DNA of 64,000 bases from Tragulus kanchil. Taxonomy: Eukaryota > Chordata > Mammalia > Artiodactyla > Tragulidae. The DNA lies in the NCBI GenBank assembly GCA_022376925.1, contig JAIOJX010000006.1, positions 55,647,658 through 55,711,657 of the forward strand. Reading direction: 5' to 3'. Numbering within the stretch: position 1 is the stretch's first letter; the number at the start of each line of letters is the position of its first letter. Made by a program: the position numbers and the translations under genes. The notes under the pieces were generated by a model. The model was not told the DNA's origin and ran no database searches. It was given only the letters and a program-made list of their open reading frames with translations. Below are positions 37,671 to 50,132 of this stretch, piece after piece.

Positions 37671-37989
37671 TGGACTTCCCTGGTAGCTCAGTGGTAAAGA
37701 GTCTGCCTGCCAATACAGGAGGTTCACTCTCTAATCCAGGAAGATCCCACGTGCTGCGGAGCAACTAAACCCGTGAGCCACAACTATAGAGCCTGTGCTC
37801 TAGAGCTTCAGAGCCGCAACTACTGAAGCCTGTGTGCCCTAGAGCCCAAGTTCCACAACAAGAAGTCACCACAGCCAGAAGTCTGCTCACCTCAACTAGA
37901 GAACAGCCCCCACTCCCTGCAGCTAGAGAAGAGCCTGAAGCAGCAGTGAAAACCTAGAATAGCCAATAAATAAATAAAATTTTAAAAAC
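37671..37989 (+). repeat. tRNA-headed SINE (CHR-like), complete
   Basis: The full-length version of the element at 36559-36807, with an A-rich tail (AATAAATAAATAAAATTTT). ATGTGAAGGA flanks it at 37661-37670 and 37990-37999, showing one real insertion event. Confidence 0.92.
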
Positions 37990-37999
37990 ATGTGAAGGA

Positions 38000-38920
38000 G
38001 AAGGAGAAAGAACATGTGTAGAAAAATGAGAGCTCTTTGGCAGTGTAGAAGTAATGAGACCTTAGGTGAACTGCTCTGTCATGAGAGAGACTAGGGCAGA
38101 GAAGGGATGTTTGGCTATGGTCAGATTCTCCCATCAACTCTAGAATAAAGAATTTCAAAACCACAGAAGAAAAAAATAAAGGCTGCTGTTCTATAAGCCT
38201 AGATGGAGAGGCCTGAAATATTTGGAAAGCTCTTTAGAATGCTATTCTAACTGTGAAATCAGAAATGATAGTAAGGGAGGTACTCACAGAAAACAGTTAC
38301 TGGTGCTTTACATGGACATGTACAAAAGATGAAAGGAAACAGTGAGGAAAATGCACTCCTGCCTTTTTCTTACTATCTGGTCCTTCTCAGCACCACTGCG
38401 GCCCCTTTGCAGCATTTCTGCTATCTATGAACTTTGCCTGCTTATCTACTTCCCTAAAGGAGCCCACTCCAGTCCTGAACCTAGAAATCTGTCCTTCTGT
38501 CTGTGCTGGGAGGCTGAGCTTTTTCAGAGAACCAGGTACTTGATACAAGGCCACCATTTTTTCACAGCTGAGACACTATGAGCTTCATGACTGGAGTCAA
38601 CACCCGGAACAAACTTGAGGCTCCCAGGGACGCTCAGCACAGGGCTTGTGCTGCCAGCACTTCAGCTCTAGACCACATAGGTCACCTGTAATCCTGGTCC
38701 ATCTCCACACCAACCCCAGCACTGGCCACCGGCCTCTGTAGCTCCCCACTCAAACTGACCCCCCTCTTTATGATTCTGGGTTTCACTGGACTTCTGTCAG
38801 CAGTTTTCTCTAGTCCTGATGCTGTCAACTAAATTCACGCTTAATTATCTCCTGAGAGTGAATAGCCCTTTGCTGGGGCCTCTGCCATCAGCTCTGCTTC
38901 CCTCTGCTGCCCTCTGCTGG
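38000..38920. other. No gene recognised
   Basis: Unique sequence with short frames only, such as 79 residues at 38342-38581 on the plus strand. I see no splice-flanked exon or known repeat. Confidence 0.5.
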
Positions 38921-38989
38921 CCATATGTGTCACTGCCGGTGACCCTTCAGCACTCTGATGGCTTCGTTGATATGCAAATTATTAAAACA

Positions 38990-39208
38990 CTTGGTCTTCA
39001 TTCATGGCTCAGTAGTAAAGAATCCGCCTGCCAGTGCAGCCGCAGGTTTGATCCCTGGGTCAGGAAGATCCTCTGGAGAAAGAAATGGCAACCCACTCCA
39101 GTATTCTTACCTGGGAAATCCCATGGACAGAGGAGCCTCGTGGGCTGCAGTCCATGGGGTTGCAGAACTGTTAGATATGACTTTGTAACTGAACAACAGC
39201 AACAAACA
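38990..39208 (+). repeat. Bov-tA SINE
   Basis: A tRNA-Glu-like head (GGCTCAGTAGTAAAGAATCC, GGTTTGATCCCTGG) is fused to a Bov-A unit (GGCAACCCACTCCAGTATTC, CCCATGGACAGAGGAGCCTC), ending AACAACAGCAACAA. The duplicate copy is at 40051-40269. Confidence 0.95.
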
Positions 39209-40050
39209 CGTATTTAGGGGCCCTCTGTAGGATGCAATGTGTAGACAGAGGATTCGGTGATACAAGTACATGAAGCTTGCCTTGCATAAGCACACACTGT
39301 ACTGAGGGAAGGTGAACGGGGTTGGTGCAGGGGATGGACAGCTACGGATGAATGTGAGTGAATGAATTCTGGAACGCCCCTGTGAAGCTTGGATTTGCTT
39401 CTCATTCCACACACTCCCCTCTCACCTGCACTCTCACCTGACAAAATTCTTCCCCTTGAGGGGTGGAACTGGGGACCTCTGACCCTCCCCCCAGCTAGAG
39501 GAATGTGCTGGGCACATCAGTCTTCTTCCTCCCTAGCATTTGATGGTTTGCTTTCATTCATAAACCCAGTATTTCTGAGCAGGTGGTAAGCATTCTGACA
39601 TGCACTGGGGAGACAGTGGGAAAATGCTGATGCTGTTCTGCATGGAATTTGCAGTCCAGCTCAGGACGTTTATGTAAGTAGATCATTAGACAGAGTGTTT
39701 GATAATGGCTTGGATCAGTGTTCCCTGGTGCCATGTTCTGTCTTGTTCACACTAGTAAGACCCTGTAAGAGCAGGGCCTGGGGTCCATGGAGTAGAAGAG
39801 ATGAACCGCAGAGGACCACTGGCAGTGAGCACAGTAGACCTCCCAGGAAGTGCCGAATGCATGAAAGTGGCTGCAGAGAGCCAAGCCCATTGTTTCCCAT
39901 GAGCTCTGCTGAAATCTGCAGCTCCTGTATTCACCCTCACCTGCAGCACACCAGCCTCTTCTGCCCACTGCTGGCTCCCCCCCATATGTGTCACTGCCGG
40001 TGACCCTTCAGCACTCTGATGGCTTCGTTGATATGCAAATTATTAAAACA

Positions 40051-40269
40051 CTTGGTCTTCATTCATGGCTCAGTAGTAAAGAATCCGCCTGCCAGTGCAG
40101 CCGCAGGTTTGATCCCTGGGTCAGGAAGATCCTCTGGAGAAAGAAATGGCAACCCACTCCAGTATTCTTACCTGGGAAATCCCATGGACAGAGGAGCCTC
40201 GTGGGCTGCAGTCCATGGGGTTGCAGAACTGTTAGATATGACTTTGTAACTGAACAACAGCAACAAACA
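40051..40269 (+). repeat. Bov-tA SINE, duplicate copy
   Basis: Copy of 38990-39208, exactly 1,061 bases downstream within duplication 13. Confidence 0.95.
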
Positions 40270-41029
40270 CGTATTTAGGGGCCCTCTGTAGGATGCAATG
40301 TGTAGACAGAGGATTCGGTGATACAAGTACATGAAGCTTGCCTTGCATAAGCACACACTGTACTGAGGGAAGGTGAACGGGGTTGGTGCAGGGGATGGAC
40401 AGCTACGGATGAATGTGAGTGAATGAATTCTGGAACGCCCCTGTGAAGCTTGGATTTGCTTCTCATTCCACACACTCCCCTCTCACCTGCACTCTCACCT
40501 GACAAAATTCTTCCCCTTGAGGGGTGGAACTGGGGACCTCTGACCCTCCCCCCAGCTAGAGGAATGTGCTGGGCACATCAGTCTTCTTCCTCCCTAGCAT
40601 TTGATGGTTTGCTTTCATTCATAAACCCAGTATTTCTGAGCAGGTGGTAAGCATTCTGACATGCACTGGGGAGACAGTGGGAAAATGCTGATGCTGTTCT
40701 GCATGGAATTTGCAGTCCAGCTCAGGACGTTTATGTAAGTAGATCATTAGACAGAGTGTTTGATAATGGCTTGGATCAGTGTTCCCTGGTGCCATGTTCT
40801 GTCTTGTTCACACTAGTAAGACCCTGTAAGAGCAGGGCCTGGGGTCCATGGAGTAGAAGAGATGAACCGCAGAGGACCACTGGCAGTGAGCACAGTAGAC
40901 CTCCCAGGAAGTGCCGAATGCATGAAAGTGGCTGCAGAGAGCCAAGCCCATTGTTTCCCATGAGCTCTGCTGAAATCTGCAGCTCCTGTATTCACCCTCA
41001 CCTGCAGCACACCAGCCTCTTCTGCCCAC

Positions 41030-42394
41030 CTACCACCTCTCCAGATTATGAAACTGTGGGCCAGGACCTTTGCCAGGTTCCTGGTCAAGTCAAGGCCAAT
41101 TTGAGAGCTACAGTCCAGTATTGCAGGGGCTCCATCTGCTCTCTTGACCAAGGTAGCCCAGTCCTCTCCACAGCACCTAGCGTGTGAGAGGTCCCCAGTA
41201 ATTCTCTGGTCGTTGTTGAATTAATACATGAATTCTGCATAATTATCCAGACAAGAACTTAGCTTCTGCAAGGAGTTTAACTATGTTTGGGCTCATTTGA
41301 TCAATAGAGTGGGCTTCCCTGGTTCTCTGTAGCCAGAAATGGATTTATAACCTAATTCGATGTGTTGGCCACCAATAGGGTGTAGACCCTGACTGGTCAT
41401 GGTTCCATGGGTTAACCTCCAGCACAAGGAGCACTCTGCCATCCTCCCCAAGCTGAGATTTAAGGGTACCCCTTTGTTAAGCCTGCTCTCAGGGGTAGAT
41501 CAGTGTGAGCTGATCTTATTGACCTTATTACCATCACATATAATGCATAACAAATGCAAAAAAAAAAAAAAAAAGGTAGGGGGCCCACAGTCCTCTGAGG
41601 AATCATCCCAGTAAAGAAGGGGCAGGAGCAAGAGTCACCAGCAACAAAGAAGGGAGAGCAGTGTACAGAGAGGGCCAGGGGTGAAGAGCAACTAACTACC
41701 TGGAGAACAAGCTCTCGAGGTTTGGGAGAGGAGCCTCTGCCAGGGCGGGGCTTTGTTAAGTGGGCCTGGTGGGCCCTGAGCTGGGAGTGGCCAGCTTTTA
41801 CGCAAAGATCCAGCAGGGGCTGCAGCATACTTTGCTTAAAGCTACAGCTGGTTTGTAATTTTGGCCTCAGACAGTAATTATAGCTGCTGGGGCTCCTTGG
41901 AGACATAATTACGGAAAGGATTCAGCACATTCATTTTATCTATGCACTTAACCATCAATTAAATCATTACCATCTAATCTTATTCCAGAGTCTAGAAATG
42001 GTCTGTGAATGTATAATTTTGAAGGCTCTGAAGTTTGTTTGCAGATGGTTTTAAGTGAAAAATTGCCCCATTTCCAGAGCCAGTAGAGACCCACGTGTGT
42101 GCTTTCCCATGGAGACAGAGCCAAGGGAAGTTCTGGGTCTGCTGTGCCGTCTCTCTGGGCCCTTCCATAGGAAGGTGGGAGCTGCAGGGTCTATGCCTTT
42201 CCCTGTGATTGTACAGAGCAGGATTACCACTGGGATCTAGAGTATCCTGAGGGCATACGGCATGGCGTTTCATTTGTCAAGAGGCTTCCAGGAGGGTCTC
42301 CACTGCTAGAATTCTGCAGGAACCCTGGGCCACCACCCCCTAAATCAAAGGCAGGGATGAGTTCTTTTCACTGTGGTAACTGGAAGCTTGTGAT
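41030..42394. other. No gene recognised; A17 run and possible L2 tail
   Basis: About 41150-41245 (CACAGCACCTAGCGTGTGAG, GTTGTTGAATTAATACATGA) resembles an L2 3' end. A run of 17 A lies at 41558-41574. The 148-residue minus-strand frame at 41460-41906 crosses that run and is not supported as a gene. Confidence 0.45.
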
Positions 42395-42630
42395 ATTTAG
42401 GAGCAAGGGCTCTGGAGTTGGACTCCTGGGCTCACGTTCCTGCTCTTCCATTTCCTAGTTACATGTCCTTGAGCTGCTCTTTGAACCTCTCCAAGCTTCA
42501 GAGTGTTTAGCTTTGGAATAGTGCAATAATGGGTCCTGCCTAGTAGAGCTGTTGAGAGACTTAAGCATGAGAAAATCATGTAACATGTTCAGCACGGTGC
42601 CTGACATTTATTGGGTGCTATGTTACTTAG
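42395..42630 (-). repeat. MIR SINE, nearly full length
   Basis: GCAAGGGCTCTGGAGTTGGA, TTCCTAGTTACATGTCCTTG, GACTTAAGCATGAGAAAATC and GGTGCCTGACATTTATTGGG occur in MIR order. Confidence 0.8.
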
Positions 42631-43544
42631 CATACAAGTGGGTGCCAGGGAAGGAGAGAAGCAGAGGGAGAACCAGTCCAATAATGTGCTGTCGAGAGGC
42701 CCAGAAGCCTCTGAGATTGTGTGTCGCTCTAGTCTTGGACTTCACAGCTGCTGCATCTCTGACCCTGACCCCTCTTTGTGGTGACCCACCCTGGAGCCCT
42801 TTGCTCTGCGACCCTGCCCTTTCTGACCCTGCCCTTCCTTGGCTACTGCCCCTGTGCTTGTTCAGAAACATGACCTTGCTGCTCTGCTAGTTTCCTGCGC
42901 AAGCCTGCAACCCTCCCAAATTTCTGACGGCCTGTCACTCTCAGATATTTTTGTGGGCTCACAATTACACGCAGTTATGCCCCAAGTTTCTGTCATAAGC
43001 TACTTTCTATTCTTCTGGGACATACCGAGCAGCTTTGCAGAACTAACATCCACAGCACTGAAACTGCTTCCCTGCCTGTTGATGCCTGAAAGGGAACTTC
43101 TCTAGTAGACAGGGCTCTTGGGCCATACCAGCTCTTCACACCTGTGCCTAAAGCTGGGATCTCAGAGGCACTGGCTATGCTGTAGGGAACGGGGAAAGTC
43201 CCGTTTGGGGGACTGCAGCAGCAGCCCCCCATCCAGTGCTGGATCCTACCCAGCCTGCCCTCCTGCTCATGGCATGGGCTCTTTCTGCTGAGGTTGCTAA
43301 AAAGCCCAACTCTGTGGCCAGTATGGAACTGGCCTCAGGACTGGCTTTTGCCCTAGCAAGAGTAGCAACTATGTGGCAGTCCCATGCTGGGAACCAGCTC
43401 ACAGCACAGCATCATCCAAGGGCCAGACTGACCAGGAGGGCACCTGTCTCATAGTCAGGGCTGCAGAAGAAATGAGAGGCTTCCAACAGTGATGTGACAG
43501 AGCCAGATGTCCCGCCTTCACGTTCGTTGTTATTGTTGGAAGGA

Positions 43545-43668
43545 TTGTAAAGTGGAGCTTATTTTCAATTACTTTCTAGAATCGTGAGTTGAGTTAATAA
43601 ATACAAAGCATTTACAAAAGTGCCTAGTACCTAGTATAAATTTAATAGGTATTAGCTACTGTTATTGT
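43545..43668 (-). repeat. MIR SINE fragment
   Basis: GAGTTAATAAATACAAAGCA, AAGTGCCTAGTACCTAGTAT and AATAGGTATTAGCTACTGTT match the MIR end. The duplicate is at about 44631-44754. Confidence 0.7.
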
Positions 43669-43671
43669 TGG

Positions 43672-43888
43672 GCTTCCCTGGCGATTCAGCTGTAAAGAAT
43701 CTGCCTACAGTACAGGAGACAAGGTTTCTAGCCCTTGGTTGGGAAGATTCCCTGGAGAAGGAAACAGCAACCCACTGCCAGTATTCTTGCCTGGAGAATC
43801 CCATGGACAGAGGAGACTACTAGGCTGCAGTCCACGGACTCACAAGAGTCAGCCATTTAATGACTCAGTCACCACATTGTCATTAAAA
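43672..43888 (+). repeat. Bov-tA SINE
   Basis: GGCTTCCCTGGCGATTCAGC head, GGAGAAGGAAACAGCAACCC and CTTGCCTGGAGAATCCCATG body, inserted at the end of the MIR. The duplicate copy is at 44758-44974. Confidence 0.93.
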
Positions 43889-44757
43889 AAGAAACCAGGT
43901 TCTATTGAACTGTTGGATTCCTGGCCAGAAACACTAGGTAGACTCTAATGCACCTGCTTTTGACGGCCTGTCACTCTCCAGTTTCCTAAGCCTGCAACCC
44001 TCCCAAATTTCTGACGGCCTGTCACTCTCAGATATTTTGTGGGCTCACAATTACACGCAGTTATGCCCCAAGTTTCTGTCATAAGCTACTTTCTATTCTT
44101 CTGGGACATACCGAGCAGCTTTGCAGAACTAACATCCACAGCACTGAAACTGCTTCCCTGGCTGTTGACGCCTGAAAGGGAACTTCTCTAGTAGACAGGG
44201 CTCTTGGGCCATACCAGCTCTTCACACCTGTGCCTAAAGCTGGGATCTCAGAGGCACTGGCTATGCTGTAGGGAACGGGGAAAGTCCCGTTTGGGGGACT
44301 GCAGCAGCAGCCCCCCATCCAGTGCTGGATCCTACCCAGCCTGCCCTCCTGCTCATGGCATGGGCTCTTTCTGCTGAGGTTGCTAAAAAGCCCAACTCTG
44401 TGGCCAGTATGGAACTGGCCTCAGGACTGGCTTTTGCCCTAGCAAGAGTAGCAACTATGTGGCAGTCCCATGCTGGGAACCAGCTCACAGCACAGCATCA
44501 TCCAAGGGCCAGACTGACCAGGAGGGCACCTGTCTCATAGTCAGGGCTGCAGAAGAAATGAGAGGCTTCCAACAGTGATGTGACAGAGCCAGATGTCCCG
44601 CCTTCACGTTCGTTGTTATTGTTGGAAGGATTGTAAAGTGGAGCTTATTTTCAATTACTTTCTAGAATCGTGAGTTGAGTTAATAAATACAAAGCATTTA
44701 CAAAAGTGCCTAGTACCTAGTATAAATTTAATAGGTATTAGCTACTGTTATTGTTGG

Positions 44758-44974
44758 GCTTCCCTGGCGATTCAGCTGTAAAGAATCTGCCTACAGTACA
44801 GGAGACAAGGTTTCTAGCCCTTGGTTGGGAAGATTCCCTGGAGAAGGAAACAGCAACCCACTGCCAGTATTCTTGCCTGGAGAATCCCATGGACAGAGGA
44901 GACTACTAGGCTGCAGTCCACGGACTCACAAGAGTCAGCCATTTAATGACTCAGTCACCACATTGTCATTAAAA
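44758..44974 (+). repeat. Bov-tA SINE, duplicate copy
   Basis: Copy of 43672-43888 carried by duplication 14. Confidence 0.93.
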
Positions 44975-45824
44975 AAGAAACCAGGTTCTATTGAACTGTT
45001 GGATTCCTGGCCAGAAACACTAGGTAGACTCTAATGCACCTGCTTTTGACTTTCCCAGAGGACCTGCTAAGAGGCTGCTCTTCCTGTCCAGCATCTCCAG
45101 GCCCATTGATATCATGACAGCTTCCTGACTCCTAAACTCAGCATTTGGTACCAGAGGGTGGTCACTTAAGAACCCCGACTCTGGCATTCCCAGAGCAAAG
45201 GAAGAAAAAGCCCTCCCTGGCATTCCCCCTGACACCTCCAGCCCCATGACCCTCAAGCTGACTTTTCACAAGGCGTGGATATCCCGAGATAGGAAGACAC
45301 AGGGCTTATCCTCCCTCCTTCTTGGGTCATGTGAGGGCAGGTGGTTTGTGCACTGCCTTTCTGTCTGTGGGCTGTCTTGGCCCTGGTCAGCCTCTGGGCC
45401 TCTCTTCTTGCCGTGACTCCAGAGTGATTGAATGATGCCATCCAGGGGGCAGTAAAGGCTCAGTCCTTGTGAGGAGCTCGGGAAGGATGTACAGGGCATA
45501 CACCCACCCCAGCTCTGCCTGCAGGGTCCATCCTGGGGTCCAGGAGACTGGCCATAACTACAACATAACCTTTACTCCTGGAGTCCAGAGACCCTCACAT
45601 CCTGGCATCCTTTTATTTTGGCATGCAGAGGTTGGTGCCTTGAAAGTATGTGTGTCTTCAGGACTGGGAAAGACTCTGGTTGGTGGACACTAAGCCTTTC
45701 CACTGCCATATGATGATACTTTCGGGGTACCATCTCAGAGTGCTCAGAGTTTAACCAATCTTGACTTAATATCAGAGCCCCTCTGAGCAGGAGGTGGATG
45801 CAGTTGGCTCCCTTGTGTCCCAGT

Positions 45825-48019
45825 GAGTGCATCTGGGAATAGCCAGCCAGCTTCTTGTTTCCCAAGTACCCCACCCCAAATCTGTCTTTCCCTCCTAATC
45901 TCCTTGGCTTCCCTTCACCAGGTAGAATCCAAATTCCTTTGAGTGCACACAGAACCCTTCACAGTCTGGCTTCCTTCTCTCTGTCTGGAGTCAGAGTCCA
46001 CCCCACCATTTGGCATTTTATGCCCCAGCCACACCGCACCAGCTACTTCTAGGAGGCAGACACACTGCTTTTGCATGTGTTGTTCCACCTGCCTGGGACA
46101 CCTCCCTAGAAGAGCTGTGCCTACGTCTTTAGGATACAACCCAAGCATAGCCTCCTCTCTGTGTAAATACCTACGTGATAGCTCCTGTCAAACTGCATTG
46201 TGACTTTGTGTTTGTTTTCTTAATTAGACATGAGTCCTCTGGGAGCAAAGATGGAATCTCATGTGTCTCTGAGTCACTTGAGCCTTGTGTAGACCCCGGC
46301 TCTTGAGGATATGCTTGGTATTGGCTGAAGAGAGAGAGAGATGGAGGGAAGGAAGGAGGCAGGGAGGTGGGCCCAGCTTCCCAAGTGCTCAGCATGAGGT
46401 GCCCCTTTCCTGACTCCAAGGAGGGGTTCCTTCACTGAGACTCAGTGCATGCTTTTGGAAGTTTGCATGTTTAAACTTCTGCTGGATGAAAAGCTGGATA
46501 GAGAACCTCTCTGACAGCATCCCATGTTTTGACCGACAACATGGGATCTTCTGCTCCTGAAGGGCTTTTAGGAAAAGTCTGAGCCATTCAGAAAGAGAAA
46601 TATAGCTGGGCTTTCTGAATCCCGCAGACTTGGGAGATTCCATTTCAAGATGATTTTGCAACTTTGCTTGTCAGCCTGAGAAAGTGCAAGGGTGGAGAGG
46701 CAGCCAGGAGGGAGGACAGCAGGCAGAAGAGGCTGTGGCCTCTGGAAGGGCTTCAGAACCGCTTCTTCTGTCTCAGATCTCTTCTGAAAACAGCCTTTGC
46801 TGTGCTACGAAGCTGTGCTCAGATGTGAGACCTAGCCCGAGGTCTGCAGGAAACACTGTTGCCTTTGAAAATCTCCTATGAAAGGAGCAATGTGTACACC
46901 TGTGTACACCATGGGGTCTTGAGTGCATCTGGGAATAGCCAGCCAGCTTCTTGTTTCCCAAGTACCCCACCCCAAATCTGTCTTTCCCTCCTAATCTCCT
47001 TGGCTTCCCTTCACCAGGTAGAATCCAAATTCCTTTGAGTGCACACAGAACCCTTCACAGTCTGGCTTCCTTCTCTCTGTCTGGAGTCAGAGTCCACCCC
47101 ACCATTTGGCATTTTATGCCCCAGCCACACCGCACCAGCTACTTCTAGGAGGCAGACACACTGCTTTTGCATGTGTTGTTCCACCTGCCTGAAACACCAC
47201 CCTAGAAGAGCTGTGCCTACGTCTTTAGGATACAACCCAAGCATAGCCTCCTCTCTGTGTAAATACCTACGTGATAGCTCCTGTCAAACTGCATTGTGAC
47301 TTTGTGTTTGTTTTCTTAATTAGACATGAGTCCTCTGGGAGCAAAGATGGAATCTCATGTGTCTCTGAGTCACTTGAGCCTTGTGTAGACCCCGGCTCTT
47401 GAGGATATGCTTGGTATTGGCTGAAGAGAGAGAGAGATGGAGGGAAGGAAGGAGGCAGGGAGGTGGGCCCAGCTTCCCAAGTGCTCAGCATGAGGTGCCC
47501 CTTTCCTGACTCCAAGGAGGGGTTCCTTCACTGAGACTCAGTGCATGCTTTTGGAAGTTTGCATGTTTAAACTTCTGCTGGATGAAAAGCTGGATAGAGA
47601 ACCTCTCTGACAGCATCCCATGTTTTGACCGACAACATGGGATCTTCTGCTCCTGAAGGGCTTTTAGGAAAAGTCTGAGCCATTCAGAAAGAGAAATATA
47701 GCTGGGCTTTCTGAATCCCGCAGACTTGGGAGATTCCATTTCAAGATGATTTTGCAACTTTGCTTGTCAGCCTGAGAAAGTGCAAGGGTGGAGAGGCAGC
47801 CAGGAGGGAGGACAGCAGGCAGAAGAGGCTGTGGCCTCTGGAAGGGCTTCAGAACCGCTTCTTCTGTCTCAGATCTCTTCTGAAAACAGCCTTTGCTGTG
47901 CTACGAAGCTGTGCTCAGATGTGAGACCTAGCCCGAGGTCTGCAGGAAACACTGTTGCCTTTGAAAATCTCCTATGAAAGGAGCAATGTGTACACTGCTG
48001 TGTACACCATGGGGTCTTG
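45825..48019. repeat. Tandem duplication 15, unit about 1,096 bp
   Basis: Copy A 45825-46920 and copy B 46921-48018. Differences include CCTGGGACACCTCCC versus CCTGAAACACCACCC, and a TG loss near the end of copy A (TACACCTGTG versus TACACTGCTGTG). It shares 47957-48018 with duplication 16. Confidence 0.97.
45880..46280 (+). repeat. L2 LINE 3' fragment
   Basis: AGAATCCAAATTCCTTTGAG, CATGTGTTGTTCCACCTGCC, CTGTGTAAATACCTACGTGA and CTGGGAGCAAAGATGG follow the order of the mammalian L2 3' region. The duplicate is at about 46976-47376. Confidence 0.65.
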
Positions 48020-50082
48020 TCTTCTCCACTCAGGACACGAGTCCCCACCACTATGGCCACATGATGGAGACCAGGGTAGCAGCACACACCTCCTGCTCCA
48101 TGGAAGAAAGCATCCCACGTGTGTGCTTGTGCCGGCTTCCGTGAGAAGACTGTGCTTTATTTATTGCAGTTTCATGCTGTGATTATCCCACTTCAATCTA
48201 TGCTGAAAATACCAACTGTCCCCACTGTCTCCAGCGTTGTGCAGCGTATGGATTTTGTTTTTTGGACTTCACTGAAATCATCTGGTAAAAGTGGCAAAAT
48301 TCCCTCTGCTGCAGAGCACAAAGCGTTCTCACAGAATAACCCACCTTTTATATAAATAACTCACCTCCAGGATAATTCTGCAGTGGGCATACTGAGTCAG
48401 AGGCTGCACCTCCACCGCTTTTCCAGAGATCTGAGTCACGCTCCCCACCCCCACCACCGCCATATGCCTGGCTCCGGGGTCACAGTGGGAAGAGCTGGCT
48501 GCCAGGTGGAACACCTCCCTGGCCTGGTCAGAGGGGAAGGGAAAAACCTAAGCAGAGCAGAGGACGAGGGTGGCTAGAGGTGTTCCTGGTGGGAGCAGGA
48601 GAGGCCAGGGGTAGATGAGTGGTATTACAAGAAGGTGTAGGAGCAAAGTTATCAAGGAGCAGAGGCGATGAGGCCGCCACCACCACCACCACTCCAGCCC
48701 CCAAATATGAGGAGTTTGAGGGGTTGAAACAGAGGGTGCAGAGTCATGACCTCAGAGAGAAGCAGGATTGACAAGTGGGAGAGAGGGATGGAAGCTTTGA
48801 TAAAGGTCAGAGATGGAGAAGACAGCAGATGGAAGCCCCAGAGGATGTTTCAAAATAGTTGAAAGGAAGGGGGGTTCATTCAAGGCAGGATATGAAGGGC
48901 AGCAAGGAGAGGAAAGGCTGCTGGACAGTGAGGTCAAAGGCGAGGGAATGGAGCCTGGCAAGTTTGGTCTTGGGAGCGAAGTCTGCCTTCTCTTGGGAAC
49001 CAGGGGGGAAGGGCCCCCCATTTAAGGCGAGGGGTGACACTGGAGCCTTTGAAAATCTCCTATGAAAGGAGCAATGTGTACACTGCTGTGTACACCATGG
49101 GGTCTTGTCTTCTCCACTCAGGACACGAGTCCCCACCACTATGGCCACATGATGGAGACCAGGGTAGCAGCACACACCTCCTGCTCCATGGAAGAAAGCA
49201 TCCCACGTGTGTGCTTGTGCCGGCTTCCGTGAGAAGACTGTGCTTTATTTATTGCAGTTTCATGCTGTGATTATCCCACTTCAATCTATGCTGAAAATAC
49301 CAACTGTCCCCACTGTCTCCAGCGTTGTGCAGCGTATGGATTTTGTTTTTTGGACTTCACTGAAATCATCTGGTAAAAGTGGCAAAATTCCCTCTGCTGC
49401 AGAGCACAAAGCGTTCTCACAGAATAACCCACCTTTTATATAAATAACTCACCTCCAGGATAATTCTGCAGTGGGCATACTGAGTCAGAGGCTGCACCTC
49501 CACCGCTTTTCCAGAGATCTGAGTCACGCTCCCCACCCCCACCACCGCCATATGCCTGGCTCCGGGGTCACAGTGGGAAGAGCTGGCTGCCAGGTGGAAC
49601 ACCTCCCTGGCCTGGTCAGAGGGGAAGGGAAAAACCTAAGCAGAGCAGAGGACGAGGGTGGCTAGAGGTGTTCCTGGTGGGAGCAGGAGAGGCCAGGGGT
49701 AGATGAGTGGTATTACAAGAAGGTGTAGGAGCAAAGTTATCAAGGAGCAGAGGCGATGAGGCCGCCACCACCACCACCACTCCAGCCCCCAAATATGAGG
49801 AGTTTGAGGGGTTGAAACAGAGGGTGCAGAGTCATGACCTCAGAGAGAAGCAGGATTGACAAGTGGGAGAGAGGGATGGAAGCTTTGATAAAGGTCAGAG
49901 ATGGAGAAGACAGCAGATGGAAGCCCCAGAGGATGTTTCAAAATAGTTGAAAGGAAGGGGGGTTCATTCAAGGCAGGATATGAAGGGCAGCAAGGAGAGG
50001 AAAGGCTGCTGGACAGTGAGGGTCAAAGGCGAGGGAATGGAGCCTGGCAAGTTTGGTCTTGGGAGCGAAGTCTGCCTTCTCT
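47957..50082. repeat. Tandem duplication 16, unit about 1,088 bp
   Basis: Copy A 47957-48993 and copy B 49045-50082. About 50 G/C-rich filler bases (48994-49044) separate them and are in neither outer flank. The unit includes a (CCA)n run near 48676 and 49764. Confidence 0.96.
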
Positions 50083-50132
50083 GGAGGAAGTAGGGTGACC
50101 AAGCTGTCCTGATGGTGGGAAGATGAAACTAC

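Larger units (their letters stand above)
35690..37922. repeat. Tandem duplication 12, unit about 1,112 bp
   Basis: Copy A about 35690-36807 and copy B about 36808-37922. Copy B begins with a corrupted version of copy A (GCGTAAAATAGAGAAAAGG against GTGTATAAAATAGATAAGC...). Copy A breaks off in the middle of a SINE that is complete in copy B. Confidence 0.96.
38921..41029. repeat. Tandem duplication 13, unit 1,061 bp
   Basis: Copy A 38921-39968 and copy B 39982-41029, essentially identical along their length. The 13 bases between (TGCTGGCTCCCCC) look like the flank before copy A (CTCTGCTGG) with inserted C residues. Confidence 0.97.
42899..45050. repeat. Tandem duplication 14, unit about 1,087 bp
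   Basis: Copy A about 42899-43964 and copy B 43988-45050. The 23-base filler (43965-43987) contains GGCCTGTCACTCT and CAGTTTCCT, both echoing sequence near the start of the unit. Differences include CCCTGCCTGT versus CCCTGGCTGT. Confidence 0.96.

Noticed and set aside
38990..39208. tRNA-like head with A and B boxes as a tRNA gene
   Set aside because: It continues directly into a Bov-A unit and lacks a full cloverleaf; it is a Bov-tA SINE.
41460..41906. 148-residue minus-strand open frame
   Set aside because: It crosses a run of 17 A read as polyphenylalanine and has no recognisable homology.
48676..48694. (CCA)n run as a coding homopeptide
   Set aside because: No open frame with coding character surrounds it; it is a short simple repeat copied in duplication 16.
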